Shown piece after piece: positions 54,446 through 64,000 of a stretch of DNA of 64,000 nucleotides. The position numbers were made by a program, and so were the translations under genes. The stretch comes from Anadara kagoshimensis. Its lineage: Eukaryota; Mollusca; Bivalvia; Arcoida; Arcidae. The notes under the pieces were generated by a model that was not told where the DNA came from, did no database searches, and saw nothing but the letters and a program-made list of their open reading frames with translations. The DNA lies in contig CM037869.1 in assembly GCA_021292105.1 (NCBI GenBank), positions 44,910,990 to 44,974,989 of the forward strand. Direction: 5' to 3'. Position 1 is the stretch's first letter; the number at the start of each line of letters is the position of its first letter.

Positions 54446-57400
54446 TCATTTTGAGCATTTGAATAGAGTAAACATTTTCAAAAAATCAAAAAATACAATG
54501 CCGCCAAATATTAAAGAGAATATGACAATGCCGATTCCACCAACATATTTAGACGATACTTTCTTGTTTTCAACACTGATCTTTTTTCTGATAAAGGACG
54601 ATAAGTCTGCCTTATTAACACTTAATTGTCTTTTTATCTTTTCAATTTCATCTTTCAACGCCTCTTCTCTTTCTTTTGGTGTCATCGACTGCCATCTTTT
54701 CATCTCATAGTATTTCTGACAGTCACATGGACAATCTGTTGGACTTGTCTGATGGGTGTTTCCTGTAGTGTCAGTAGGCAATGTGTTGGATGTAGTATCT
54801 GTAGCGGATGTGCTTGTTGAAGATGTACTGCCAGTAGTGTCTGCAAAAGATGTGCTGGCAGTAGTGTCTGATAAAGATGTGCTGACAGTAGTGTCTGCAA
54901 AAGATGTGCTGGCTGTAGTGTCTGATAAAGATGTGCTGACAGTAGTGTCTGCAAAATATGTGCCTGCAGTAGTGTCTGCAAAAGATGTGCTGGATGTAGT
55001 ATCTGTAGCGGATGTGCTTGTTGAAGATGCACTGCCAGTAGTGTCTGCAAAAGATGTGCTGGCAGTAGTGTCTGCAAAAGATGTGCTGGCAGTAGTGTCT
55101 GCAAAAGATGTGCTGGCTGTAGTGTCTGATAAAGATGTGCTGACAGTAGTGTCTGCAAAATATGTGCCTGCAGTAGTGTCTGCAAAAGATGTGCTGGCAG
55201 TAGTTTCTGCAAAAGATGTGCTGGCTGTAGTTTCTGCAAAAGATGTGCTGACAGTAGTTTTTGCAAAAAATGTGCTGGCTGTTATGTCAGTAAAAGTTGT
55301 GCTGGCAGTAATTTCTGCAAACGATGGGCTGACGGTAGGTTCTGACAAAACTGTACTGACTGCAGTGTCTGCAAAATAGTTGCTAGTGGTAGTGTCTGCA
55401 TAAAGTGTGTTGGCAGTGGTACCTGCAATAGATGTGCTGATGGTAGTGTCCGCAAACGATGTGCTGGTGGTAGTGTCTGCAAAAGATGTGCTGGCTTTAT
55501 TGTCAGTTAAAGACGCGGTAGTTACAATATCCTCTGTTGGGCTAGTTGTACTGTCCACAGTTGAGCCGATGGTTCCGTCTACTGTTGAGCTAGTTGTACT
55601 GTCCACAGTTGAACCCGTGGTTCCGTCTACTGTTGAGCTAGTGGTACTGCCCACAGTTGAGCCAGTGGTTCCGTCTACTGTTGAACTAGTTGAACTGTCC
55701 ACAGTTGAGCCGGTAGTTTCGTCTACTGTTGAGCTAGTTGTACTGCCCACAGATGAGCCAGTAATTCCGTCTACTGTTGAGCTAGTTGTACTGCCCACAG
55801 ATGAGCCAGTAATTCCGTCTATTGTTGAGCTAGTTGTACTGCCCACAGATGAGCCGGTGGTTCCGTCTGCTGTTGAGCTAGTTGTACTGCCCACAGTTGA
55901 GCCAGTGGTTCCGTCTGCTGTTGAGCTAGTTGTACTGTCCACAGTTGAGCCAGTGGTTCCGTCTACTGTTGAGCTAGTTGTACTGCCCACAGATGAGCCG
56001 GTGGTTCCGTCTGCTGTTGAGCTAGTTGTACTGCCCACAGTTGAGCCAGTGGTTCCGTCTGCTGTTGAGCTAGTTGTACTGTCCACAGTTGAGCCAGTGG
56101 TTCCGTCTACTGTTGAGCTAGTAGTGGTATCAACAGTTGATGAACTAGGTGTGGTGTCGGTGGTTTGAGATGCTGAAATGCACCAGATGATAAATCAATT
56201 ATATAAACAATATACTCGGCCATCATCACAAGAGATGAACCACGAAACCAAATTAAAGAATAGGCCATGGGCCTTTATGTTCACCTGGAAGACGAATAAT
56301 TACTTAACCTGTTTTAAATTTTCAGCACTAGACGACCGTTTCGGATTAATATTCATCATCAGTAGTGCTCAGAATAATACTGTGGAAGTCCGAATATTTT
56401 TCAATTATTTTATTCTATATTTTTTTAAATTACATTCCAAAACGGCCGTCAAGTGCTGCAAAATTAACACATGTTTGGTTATAATGAGCTAAAATGATAG
56501 TTGTAACACAAAAGAATCAAAGAATGTTTGGTTGCCAAGGATTTTTGCATTATTTACTTGGTTGCTAAGCTCATCACATTTGACCTTGATCCAAGTAGGA
56601 CGCAAAAATGACAATCCTAACGCTAAGGATTTTCTGTTTAGTTGCTAAGGACACAAACAATGTAAATTACTAGTAACTGGTCACATTCGTGTTTTAAAAT
56701 ATGTATGATGGCTAAGGGATTGTTGCATTTTTATTTGGTTGCTTAGGACTTACTTCGGGTGTTAATCTTCATTTACCAGTTTTCAAAAAAAAATTTAATT
56801 TTCATTTTGGGAGTGTGAATTGGACATGGATGGAATCATGGCAAGTTTCAGCTTCAGAACATTTAAAAAAATGAAAACGAAAAAGAAAAGTTTCTTACCA
56901 TATTGACCGTGTACTACAAAATATGGCGCCGTTAGTAATAGATCAGCTGAAAATACAAAATTTTAAATATTTAGATAAGACGATTCTAAAAATGATTTGT
57001 ACCACTGCGGTAGCACAGCTGTTAAAGTGCTCGTTCTGTAATGGGAGGCCGTCCCTGTCATGTAACCTGAACCCCGACCGGGTCTGACCCAAGACTTGAA
57101 ATGGGTAAGTGATTGTTCTTACGCCAAGTACTGGGCATTACGCAATGAAAGTCACGGATCCTTCGGTAAGGAACTTAAAATAAACGGAATCCCTTGCCAC
57201 GATAGGCGTGGCACGATAACGAAACCTGTTGTATAATGCCATCAGCGCAAATGGCAACGCAGAGGAAACATTTCTGCACCTTCGCATATAGCTGGTGATG
57301 TATCGATATAAGTAAAATATATTCTTGACTTGGGATGTTAGTCACTATTTTTCAACTCAACTCTGAAATAATTTAACCTAATTTGTGCCAGTTTTAAAGT

Positions 57401-58468
57401 TTTAACTTTGCTTTAGGATTGTGATTTAAACATAGATTGGTATGTTTGTTTTTACTATCGGATAAAAGTGATAACGGCTTTCCATTTATACCTCAGATAT
57501 CAACGCTTCATTCAAGAAGCTAGTATGAGAAATGCGATTACTTCAATGTTTCTTATTTCAAATTTCCTATTCAATGCAACAATATACCCGATTCTCCTGC
57601 TTATGGTGTAATTGTTTCACATGTAATACGCTATGGTAGAGCTTGGTCCCACTACGGAACACGAAGCATTGCAAGCTGCTTAATGACAGATGGATGACTC
57701 GAGGATATGCTTACCAAGGACCTCAAAAAATTTCATGGGCGTCATCACAATAGTGTTGATAAGTATGATATTTCTGTATCAAAAATTACCCTGGATATAA
57801 TTGACGTCCCAAAGTTCCATGTTCCTTTCATCTTCAAGGTTGATTACGCACTTGGAGTCTGCAGCTAGCTAAACAGGAGGTGTTTACCTTACCCTTACGG
57901 AAGAGTCCCACTTTTCTTGTGGAGTTCATGTTCACTAAGTTTGCCAGTTTTCAACTTTTATATTCTCTGTGAACTAACCTAGTGAACACCGCTATGAGTT
58001 CGAGTCCCGCTCGGACCACATGTGGGAAAGTGAATTTTCCTTGCTGATGACCTTTATAATGGTTCACCTGATGTCAGTATAATGTGACTAGGGGAATGGT
58101 ACTCTTGTCTGCTACGTAGTACTGATTCGGTGAGCTAGCACGGTAAAGTCGCCCTGAACGCGCGCTGGTACAAGGCGGACCATAAAACACACTCGCACTT
58201 TACATGCATACACGAACCTGTTCATATAGATTAATCCATAGAGATGAATAAAGTAGTTCTCGTCGCGAATAGCTGAAAAATTGCTGATGCGACGTTAAGC
58301 AACATTGAACAATAACATCAACTCACCTAGTGAAGTAAATCCAATCGTGATATCAGTTGTCTTCGGCGATGTCAAGCCATTGATGTATACAAAATCTACC
58401 CATAAACAACCAAACACAAAGTTATTGTTGAGTCGATTGGGTTTCAAACCAACTTCAAACTCCATTAG
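54446..58468 (-). CDS. Mucin-like membrane protein, 3' three exons
   Basis: Minus-strand exons 58327-58468, 56899-56946 and 54446-56172 join in phase (each split codon 1+2) with GT-AG introns. The first two give 'MEFEVGLKPNRLNNNFVFG'-type then 'ADLLLTAPYFVVHGQY' sequence. The last exon encodes 574 residues: about 12 units of 16 residues (SSTVDGTTGSTVGSTT; 48-bp DNA unit, 55531-56140); a diverged stretch; many 9-residue units (TTASTSFAD; 54800-55510); a Cys motif (CPCDCQ); a charged helix (KEREEALKDEIEKIKRQL); a basic stretch; a membrane segment (VGGIGIVIFSLIFGGIVFF); and a seven-to-ten residue cytoplasmic tail. The Thr/Ser repeats would be heavily O-glycosylated, making a cell-surface mucin with type I topology. 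I recall similar helix plus membrane tails in many uncharacterised bivalve proteins. The true N-terminus is upstream. Confidence 0.82.
54800..55510 (-). repeat. 27-bp coding repeat (9-residue mucin units)
   Basis: About 26 units such as 'gtgtctgcaaaagatgtgct / ggcagta', with point changes and a larger duplicated block: the run from 'ttgttgaagatgtactgcca' (54815) recurs from 55019. Lies within the last mucin exon and keeps the frame. Confidence 0.9.
55531..56140 (-). repeat. 48-bp coding repeat (16-residue mucin units)
   Basis: About 12.5 units of 'gttgagctagttgtactgcc' plus 'cacagttgagccagtggttc' plus 'cgtctgct'. The homogeneity points to recent expansion, so the length probably varies between individuals. 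Confidence 0.92.
57000..57364 (+). mobile_element. SINE-B copy in mucin-like gene intron
   Basis: Head 57001-57075 ('ccactgcggtagcacagctg', degenerate B-box), body 'agtactgggcattacgcaat', 'gataggcgtggcacgataac'; tail 'tgtatcgatataagtaaaat / attcttgacttgggatgtta'. Confidence 0.8.
57380..57960 (-). repeat. Dispersed element sharing the 48-bp satellite unit
   Basis: Reverse orientation. 57387-57445 ('ttaactttgctttaggattg', 'aacatagattggtatgtttg') is one satellite unit. 57720-57955 ('ggcgtcatcacaatagtgtt', 'aaacaggaggtgtttacctt', 'gttcatgttcactaagtttg') matches the body at 12895-13100 in reverse. Confidence 0.6.
57986..58316 (+). mobile_element. SINE-A copy, head truncated
   Basis: Begins inside the tRNA B-box (gagttcgagtcccgctcgg) and runs to 'gatgcgacgttaagcaacat'. 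Its tail ends about 10 bp from the donor site of the mucin-like exon 58327-58468 (opposite strand). Confidence 0.85.
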
Positions 58469-58600
58469 CTGTACAGAAATAAATGTGACAGTATTTATTT
58501 AAAATACAAAATATGATAGTTTTTATATATATAGTCCGTTAGCAATATTGTGGCAGAGTGTTTATAAACACGGGCGAGTTTATTATATGGCAATAGGTAT

Positions 58601-58843
58601 TATAGGCAAAAAACTTTGACCTGTCCGCTTGACCTTTCATTTAAATATTTATCAGGAACCAAGTACGTTAGTGTATAGGTAACACAGGTGTTTATCCTGT
58701 ATACACCAGTCATGAGATATACTCACCTCATAGAGTATACCTGTGTACTGTGATCTTAACATTACCCATATATTGGGTGGACCCTCCTATATGAATATTC
58801 GTAATGAAAGGTCAAACGGACAGGTCAATGTTGTTTACCTATA
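58601..58843. mobile_element. MITE-3 copy, complete
   Basis: About 40-bp inverted ends: 'tttgacctgtccgcttgacc' near the left and 'ggtcaaacggacaggtcaat' near the right, outermost TATAGG / cctata. Interior contains 'tgggtggaccctcctatatg', shared with 60834. Confidence 0.8.
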
Positions 58844-59285
58844 ATACCGTGTATCAATTGTTTTACTTCAAATGCAAGTAATTTTGCAATTTACTTAACA
58901 ATAGTTGAATCATAACCATATACACAGTTGTTTATTTCCCCTTGGCCTAATTGTGTTGTCATCAAACTGCTGTCCATTCTGTAAGTCAATCATCTGCGAC
59001 ACCTTTTAATCGTTGAACGATACCCATAGTAAAAGGGGTTGAGTTTGTCCTAAGAGGTGGAGTCAAAAACTTAGGTCTTTTCAGGTTGAACGTTTTTGAC
59101 AAAAAATTATACTATACAGAGGAAAAGTCCAAAGCGATGAAAAACTTAAACCTTTATGGTATATTAGGCCAAGTCATGTTATATACATAGCCAAATTTTT
59201 GTTTCTCAACTTTAACTGGTTTTTGAGAAAAAATCCATAAAACTGAGTGTAATCCATTTCTGATTATACTTTAGTCGGTCGCTAC

Positions 59286-59439
59286 GAAATACAATTCAGA
59301 GGCATAGATAGGAACGAATTATATCCGAGGCCAACTGAAATAGAAGCACCAAAGACCTTCAAATCTTGTGGGACCGGGACATGCTTGATAACAGTGATGT
59401 TAAATGGTGCGTTCTGGCGACACTTGAACTTAATATTTG
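59286..59439 (-). CDS. Probable exon of the mucin-like gene (extracellular part)
   Basis: 154 nt open only in one frame, between an AG at 59440-59441 and a GTAGCG donor-like site. It encodes 'NIKFKCRQNAPFNITVIKHV' followed by a stretch ending MPLNCIS: alternating hydrophobic residues and an N-glycosylation site (NIT), as in an extracellular beta-rich domain. The exon would end with two codon bases, while the exon at 58327-58468 needs phase 0, so an exon is missing between them or the donor is wrong. Confidence 0.55.
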
Positions 59440-59810
59440 CTGTTAAATTTTACTGGTATAAATAAAAGAATAATTATGAATTTAAATACAAACATACCAT
59501 TCTATGTTCATAAACAGTGCCAAAAAGGCAAGAAACCAAACTTTGCACATACAGTTCAACAAACAAAACAACTAAGTATGTCAAGTTTTACTGGAGATTT
59601 TCATTTAGTCAGTGTTCGAAAATACAGCAATTAATTAATAGTGACTGACTATATTTATCCGCTATAAATTATTTTTATCCTTTTCGATTTTCTTCGGGTT
59701 TCTGTAAAAAAATTACAAATTAATAAACGATCTGATTTTTGATAATTTTTGGCCATTAGTAATGTAGCGAAAGTTTAGAGGAATATTGAAACTTTGTAGG
59801 CTAAATATAC

Positions 59811-59882
59811 GACTCCGTGGCGCAACGGTAGCGCGTCTGACTCCAGATCAGAAGGTTGCGTGTTCAAATCACGTCGGGGTCA
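59811..59882 (+). tRNA. trnW-CCA: tRNA-Trp (anticodon CCA), complete
   Basis: 72 nt. Acceptor GACTCCG pairs with CGGGGTC (one T-G wobble), discriminator A at 59882. A-box 'tggcgcaacggtag', anticodon stem-loop 'tctgactCCAgatcaga', T-arm with B-box 'tgttcaaatca'. The sequence from the D-arm on is what I recall for animal nuclear tRNA-Trp. T-runs at 59887-59890 and 59894-59902 are RNA polymerase III terminators. It lies on the plus strand inside an intron of the minus-strand mucin-like gene. Confidence 0.96.
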
Positions 59883-59904
59883 AACATTTTAACATTTTTT
59901 TCAT

Positions 59905-60027
59905 TAACCAGCTTTAAAGACCACCCTATATAAGGCACACTTGTTTGTAAAGGCCAGTGAAGTTTTATCTACAATGAAACTTCCTGGAAAGGTGACGGTT
60001 CCCTTTATAGACAGGACTGGTTTGATT
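59905..60027. mobile_element. MITE-2, internally deleted
   Basis: 'ccagctttaaagaccaccct', 'gtttgtaaaggccagtgaag' and 'ccctttatagacaggactgg / tttgatt': both arms present but shortened to about 123 bp. Confidence 0.6.
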
Positions 60028-60169
60028 AAACAAAAATGTACTGGCCTAAGTTGTACTTATCTTTGCAAGTACAAACTTTTACGAATATAAACCTTTAAAC
60101 ATAAAAACTTAATTGACAAAAAAAGCGACTAAGTTCCCTGGAACAATTGTAGTAAAATTCACGCCTGCT

Positions 60170-60370
60170 TACACTTTTTATTATATTGCAAAATTAATGA
60201 AAACTTGCGAAATACTCTCTTTGATGATATATCATTTAAAATACCCAACTTTAATAATTTTACTGATATTGAAAAACTGGTGGACCTGCTAAATCCTACA
60301 GAATCAAATGTCCATTACTTTGTCACTCAAACGTCCATATTGTTCGCTCTTTTGTCCTATGCTTTCGCTC
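60170..60370 (+). pseudogene. LINE C-terminal tail fragment
   Basis: Plus-strand frame with 'KINENLRNTLFDDISFKIPN', 'FNNFTDIEKLVDLLNPTESN' and 'VHYFVTQTSI': the 'LR..LF..I....PNF..L.D.EKL..LL' pattern is one I know from the C-terminal tails of non-LTR retrotransposon proteins in molluscs. No RT motifs are present. Confidence 0.55.
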
Positions 60371-60658
60371 AAATGTACAGTACTCCGGATTCGTATATAT
60401 ACAGTACTTATTCCGCCGCCGCCACGATTGATCGAGCAAGATGAAATCTTGATGGTGATATCAGGAAAGAATTCTTATATTTTAATAAGAAAACGTGTCG
60501 TTTAAATGTCTATCATATATTTGGAATTTCGCTCAAATGGGTTGAAAGTCTCGATATAAGTGAAATATTCTTGATTTTGACGTAAAGCTACATTTAATAA
60601 ATATTCTAACTTGACCTCTGTTTTCCTTCATAAGAAACAAGGAGAAAGCCAACCGTGG

Positions 60659-60900
60659 TACAGGTAAACGACATTGACCTGTCCGTTTGACCTTTGATTA
60701 AAATTTCATTATGGACGAGTAAAACCAGTAATAGGGATCATGCGTGTATATTTCGTCTACCTGTTGTGAACACTTATCATGGGCAATGTGTATATGTATT
60801 AACTGAGAATCCTAACGCTACCTATGCATTGGGTGGACCCTCCTATATGAATATTCTTAATGGAAGGTCAAACGGACAGGTCAATGTTGTTTGCCTATAC
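60659..60900. mobile_element. MITE-3 copy
   Basis: 'aggtaaacgacattgacctg' at the left, 'acggacaggtcaatgttgtt / tgcctata' at the right; interior 'gggtggaccctcctatatga' as in 58601-58843. Confidence 0.8.
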
Positions 60901-61059
60901 AACAACGATATACCATCATGGGTAAATGTTGATTATTTCTTAAATAAATTATTATATGCTTACTTCACCGTTGACTGTGTATGTAGTCATGTTATGCTGC
61001 TGGTCAAATGGACTACACTGCTCTGGTTTATAATGCAGGCGATATCGGATATATTGAAC

Positions 61060-62118
61060 CAGGTCACTAGGCGCTACCACTCCTAAATTATACATATGGA
61101 CAGGGTACAATACCCCTCCATTCAAGTCTGCACTGGAGATCTGTAACATAAAAAGTAAAACATCGATTTGTCAACAACACTTGTTTAGTCGATTTTTTCG
61201 ATTTAAAGATATTTGGTGATAGCCCAGTAAAATCTCAATTCATTGCCACTATTTGCTTAGTTATAAAGGAGATTTAGTGATAATACGGCAAAACCTCGAT
61301 TCATTGCCACCCTTCGCTTAGTCGCGATAGAACAGTTAAACCTCGATATGTCGACGCCATTTGTTTAGTCGAATATTTTTTTCGATGTCAAGTGATTTGG
61401 TGATGGTAAAGTAAACACTTATTCGCCGCAACTATTTGTCAAGCCTTTTCAAGAGGTTCGGTTATAGTACAGTAAGTCCGCAATACATTACGACTATTAA
61501 CCATTTCAGTATTCATTTTCATCTAAAACCTTGACCTTTGAACCAGCGACATCTGTATTAAATGTCGCTGTTTGAACCTATGACCTATTTTTCCCAGTCA
61601 AATTTTTGCATTATAAAGAAGTTTGGTGATAGCACAGTAAAACCTCGATTCATCGCCACTTGCAGAGCCTCGTTTAAGATGAAAATATCTGACCGCTCAA
61701 CTGGAATTTCCTGATCTCTGTCTGGAACTTGTGATAGATTCTTTTATATCTACAAGTATCCGTCAATCTGTTTGGTCGTCCGTCCCAATATCGTGTCTGC
61801 TCCATATCTTCAGTGTCAATGGATGGATTTTGATCAAACTTGTCACAAATGTAAACCAAAGTGACGATGTAACACATGCTACATTTAGAAGTCGTATACG
61901 AAATCCAAGTGTCACACACCAAATTTAGGTGAATAGGTCAAGGGTCATGAACAATGACAAAACCTATTTAGGGGTATAAGTAATCGTCACTTACCATGCT
62001 GACCTTTCTAATTAAATTAGAATTTAACTTACCTTTATCGTACAAGGAATCGTTAACCCGGGATAACTCAAAGTCGGCAGATCTGAATAAACACTTCTGC
62101 CATAATTTGATACCTGTC
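61060..62118 (-). CDS. Two further exons of the mucin-like gene (partial)
   Basis: 62033-62118 (AG before, GTAAGT after) and 61060-61140 (AG before; GTTCAA donor uncertain) join in phase 0. They read 'QVSNYGRSVYSDLPTLSYPG' and 'LTIPCTIK', then 'ISSADLNGGVLYPVHMYNLG' and 'VVAPSDL'. All other frame combinations hit stops. The style is extracellular, like the 59286 and 58327 exons. The end phase of 61060-61140 does not match the start of 59286-59439 (needs one base), so the donor may be further on or an exon is missing. No exon upstream of 62118 was found in the window. Confidence 0.5.
61190..61660. repeat. Degenerate tandem repeat of MITE-4-like ends
   Basis: Repeats of 'cagtaaaatctcaattcatt', 'ggcaaaacctcgattcattg', 'acagttaaacctcgatatgt' and 'cagtaaaacctcgattcatc', each followed by 'gccac' and 'tttag/cttagtcg', spaced about 70-110 bp. 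A diverged array of the CAGTAAAACCTCG end seen singly at 41177. Confidence 0.6.
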
Positions 62119-62189
62119 CTAAAAATTAAACAAAATAACTAACTCCTCTGTAGACTTAAAATCCTCAAAAACTAAGTCTCCGGCCGGGT

Positions 62190-62522
62190 ATCAGTTGAGT
62201 TGAGTAATGGTGTTTCAAGAATATTTTACTTATATCGAGATGTCGCAAGCTAAAGGCGAAAGTGCAGAAATTTTGCCTGTGCGTTGCGCTGATGGAATTA
62301 TACAGTAGGGTTCTTTAGCGTGCCAAGCCTACCATGACACGGGACCTCGTTTATTTTAAGTTCCCATCCGAAAGAATCGTGACTTTTATTTCGTACTGCC
62401 GAGTGCTTGGCGAAAGAACAGTCATTACCCACTTTCAAGTCTTGGGTCAGACCCGGCCGGGATTCGAACCCACAACCTCCCACTTACGGAGCGAGCACTC
62501 TACCAACTAAGCTACCACAGTG
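62190..62522 (-). mobile_element. SINE-B copy
   Basis: Head at 62448-62520 in plus as 'gggattcgaacccacaacct' and 'ctctaccaactaagctacca'; tail 'acttatatcgagatgtcgca' at the left. Well kept. Confidence 0.85.
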
Positions 62523-62523
62523 G

Positions 62524-62790
62524 TCCGGCCGGGTATGACTTAGACTTGAAAAAAGGTACATTGTATTAACTGTTCTTTTTCCTAGCACTCAGCATGAAGA
62601 AATGAAAGTAACGGGGTCCTTCGGAATAGACCTTAAAAACCGATGTCCCCTATCAAGACATAAAGAATATTCCGTGCAATGCAAAGATAAAAATTTCTGT
62701 CACTTTACCAGTAGCTTGTGACGTCTCGATATAAGTGAAATATTTTTGACTTGGACGTAAAATCCCATTCATGCAAACGTTCAATCTATC
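62524..62790 (+). mobile_element. SINE-B copy, head-to-head with 62190-62522
   Basis: Starts within the head ('ccggccgggtatgacttaga'), tail 'gacgtctcgatataagtgaa / atatttttgacttggacgta'. The two copies form an imperfect inverted pair around 62523. Confidence 0.75.
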
Positions 62791-63339
62791 AAAACATAAT
62801 GTACACTCACTCATGCAGAGTTTTTTTATTGGCTTATTTGGTTAAATAGTTTGGGCCTCGAGTTTTTCATCAACTTGAAATCAACTTGAAAAATCAGTTT
62901 AATAATTAAGGTCCAAGCACTACTGATTAGGAATTTGTGTTTCAACAAAGAGCATTCAACCAACCAACCAACCCACCGGTCCGGGTAATTTTTTTAAGTC
63001 AGCAGCAATGAAAAATAAAAGAACACGATTTAATCTACGCGTATTTGATATAGAATCATGGGAATATTGACTGTTGTATAAAACACCATTAATTCACTCG
63101 ATAATCCAAGATCTAAAACCCGCATATAGGCGAAAGAATCTTGATTGGTATTGAAAACAGCATTTTCTATAATTTGTAATGAACTAAGTTAATTTTTATA
63201 TGTATTTGTGTCATCGGGTTATGGTCTAAAACGCGAGCAAGCGGATCATTAAGCCTGTCACACCAGTGATTTTTGCATTCTATTGAGGAATAATCCTTGT
63301 ATATATGATATAGATTGCGAGCTTGCTTGCCAAAAGTGC
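62791..63339. other. Intergenic, no gene seen
   Basis: A SINE-A-like tail fragment ('accaaccaaccaaccca' at 62957) and AT-rich sequence. No gene. Confidence 0.4.
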
Positions 63340-63773
63340 TGTTGGAACCACTCTTTTTTTACAGGGAAATTGTCTTTTTTCCAAAGAAAAACAAATAAAT
63401 TTGAATAATATACAATTATTGTGTTTTGATGAGATGGATTTGGGATTATACGGACCTGATCAAAGTAATATTCACCAAGGCCGTCACATGGCGCAAAATG
63501 ACGATGTTTACACCGGAAGTGATGTCTTTTGGTGACGTATTACGTTTTATGTGCAACAGAATCCGCCATTTGACTGTTCTTTCCAACATGTTAAACCCCC
63601 ATAATCCAACGTTTTACCCTGTGCACCTATATTTTAGGCTAATCGCGGATGCGCATACAGATTTCCTGTTACGACTAGGTGTAAGTAAAAAATATCAATC
63701 TTTATTTAAACTTATTTGATTTTCTATAGAAATAAAGAATATTTCACTGTCACAAACAGAGTGGTTCCAACAG
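63340..63773. mobile_element. TIR element with CTGTTGGAACCACTCT ends
   Basis: CTGTTGGAACCACTCT near the left and agagtggttccaacag near the right are exact 16-bp inverted repeats. Interior shares its sequence with 29066-29490 in reverse. The ORFs across it are not recognisable. Confidence 0.75.
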
Positions 63774-64000
63774 TAGGTTTTTTTTTTCTTTGTACTCCGG
63801 TTTCTTTAATCATACCAGAGCTGATAGCCTTGACGAAAGTGAAGGAAAACTGACTTTGAGTAAAACACCATGACCACTTTAACACATTTAATAGTTGGTG
63901 CATTATCATTTTAGCCAAATTATGAAATTGATGTATATCATGATACGGAATAAAATTATATAGAATGGGGTTCGCCGCTGTACCACGTAATACTCTTTAC
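63774..64000. other. Window end, no gene seen
   Basis: Includes 'aaagtgaaggaaaactgact' (a SINE-tail-like stretch). Nothing further. Confidence 0.35.

Noticed and set aside
54700..56168. Other long frames over the mucin exon, including 207 and 253 codons on the plus strand
   Set aside because: Both repeat units are multiples of three, so antisense and shifted frames stay open. Only the minus-strand frame has a sensible C-terminus, a splice acceptor and Ser/Thr composition.
57986..58316. SINE-A sequence as a 3' part of the exon at 58327
   Set aside because: It is on the opposite strand and starts after the GTGAGT donor, so it is intronic.
60205..60444. Stand-alone small gene
   Set aside because: The peptide pattern fits a LINE C-terminal tail and there is no upstream start or exon.
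63323..63719. Frames of 70 and 97 codons on the plus strand
   Set aside because: They lie over the TIR element that also occurs at 29066, where the frames are not kept.

Overview
The window is repeat-rich nuclear DNA of an animal. It carries spliced genes with GT-AG introns, a eukaryotic nuclear-type tRNA-Trp, many tRNA-headed SINEs, miniature inverted-repeat transposons and satellite arrays. The style of the repeats (a short 'aaagggagataactc' type motif at 23391, Ser/Thr mucin genes, many small TIR elements) points to a lophotrochozoan, most likely a bivalve mollusc. The group assignment is inference; the eukaryotic nature is plain from the sequence.

Two spliced protein genes can be reconstructed, both on the minus strand. 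(1) 32973-47138 is a complete cyclin C gene (CCNC, Mediator kinase module): 11 exons with consistent phases, 852 nt including the stop, giving 283 residues. (2) About 54446-62118+ is a mucin-like membrane protein. Its last exon (574 residues) holds 16-residue and 9-residue Ser/Thr repeats, a Cys-rich motif, a charged helix and a C-terminal membrane segment. Five upstream exons of an extracellular region are visible, some junctions are unresolved, and the 5' end is not found. A complete tRNA-Trp(CCA) gene lies on the opposite strand inside one of its introns.

Layout: 1-17110 is dominated by one TA-flanked MITE family (called MITE-1 here; ends CAGTACAGACCTGTCGAAAG). Two of its copies have grown into long tandem arrays: a 30-bp array at 1735-2610 and a 97-bp array at 3693-7323. 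The same stretch holds nested SINEs with clear target-site duplications, a LINE fragment, a 109-bp near-perfect palindrome at 8545, and a 'TTAGCGCC' tandem family. 17377-28111 holds a direct duplication, a TIR element with 36-bp ends, a TA-flanked element made of inverted 21-bp arrays, and several foldback or hAT-like elements. 28112-32972 is MITE and SINE remnants. 32973-47138 is CCNC with transposon-filled introns. 47139-54000 contains SINEs, a 2.4-kb 48-bp satellite and a SINE split by a TIR transposon. 54000-62118 is the mucin-like gene, and the rest is SINEs and a TIR element.

A recurrent theme is that at least three of the satellite arrays have a monomer that can be matched to part of a dispersed transposon seen elsewhere in the same window. 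The window therefore looks like a set of snapshots of satellite birth from small transposons. Working was by eye only; no alignments or database searches were run, copy counts are approximate, and family labels (MITE-1, SINE-A and so on) are local names.
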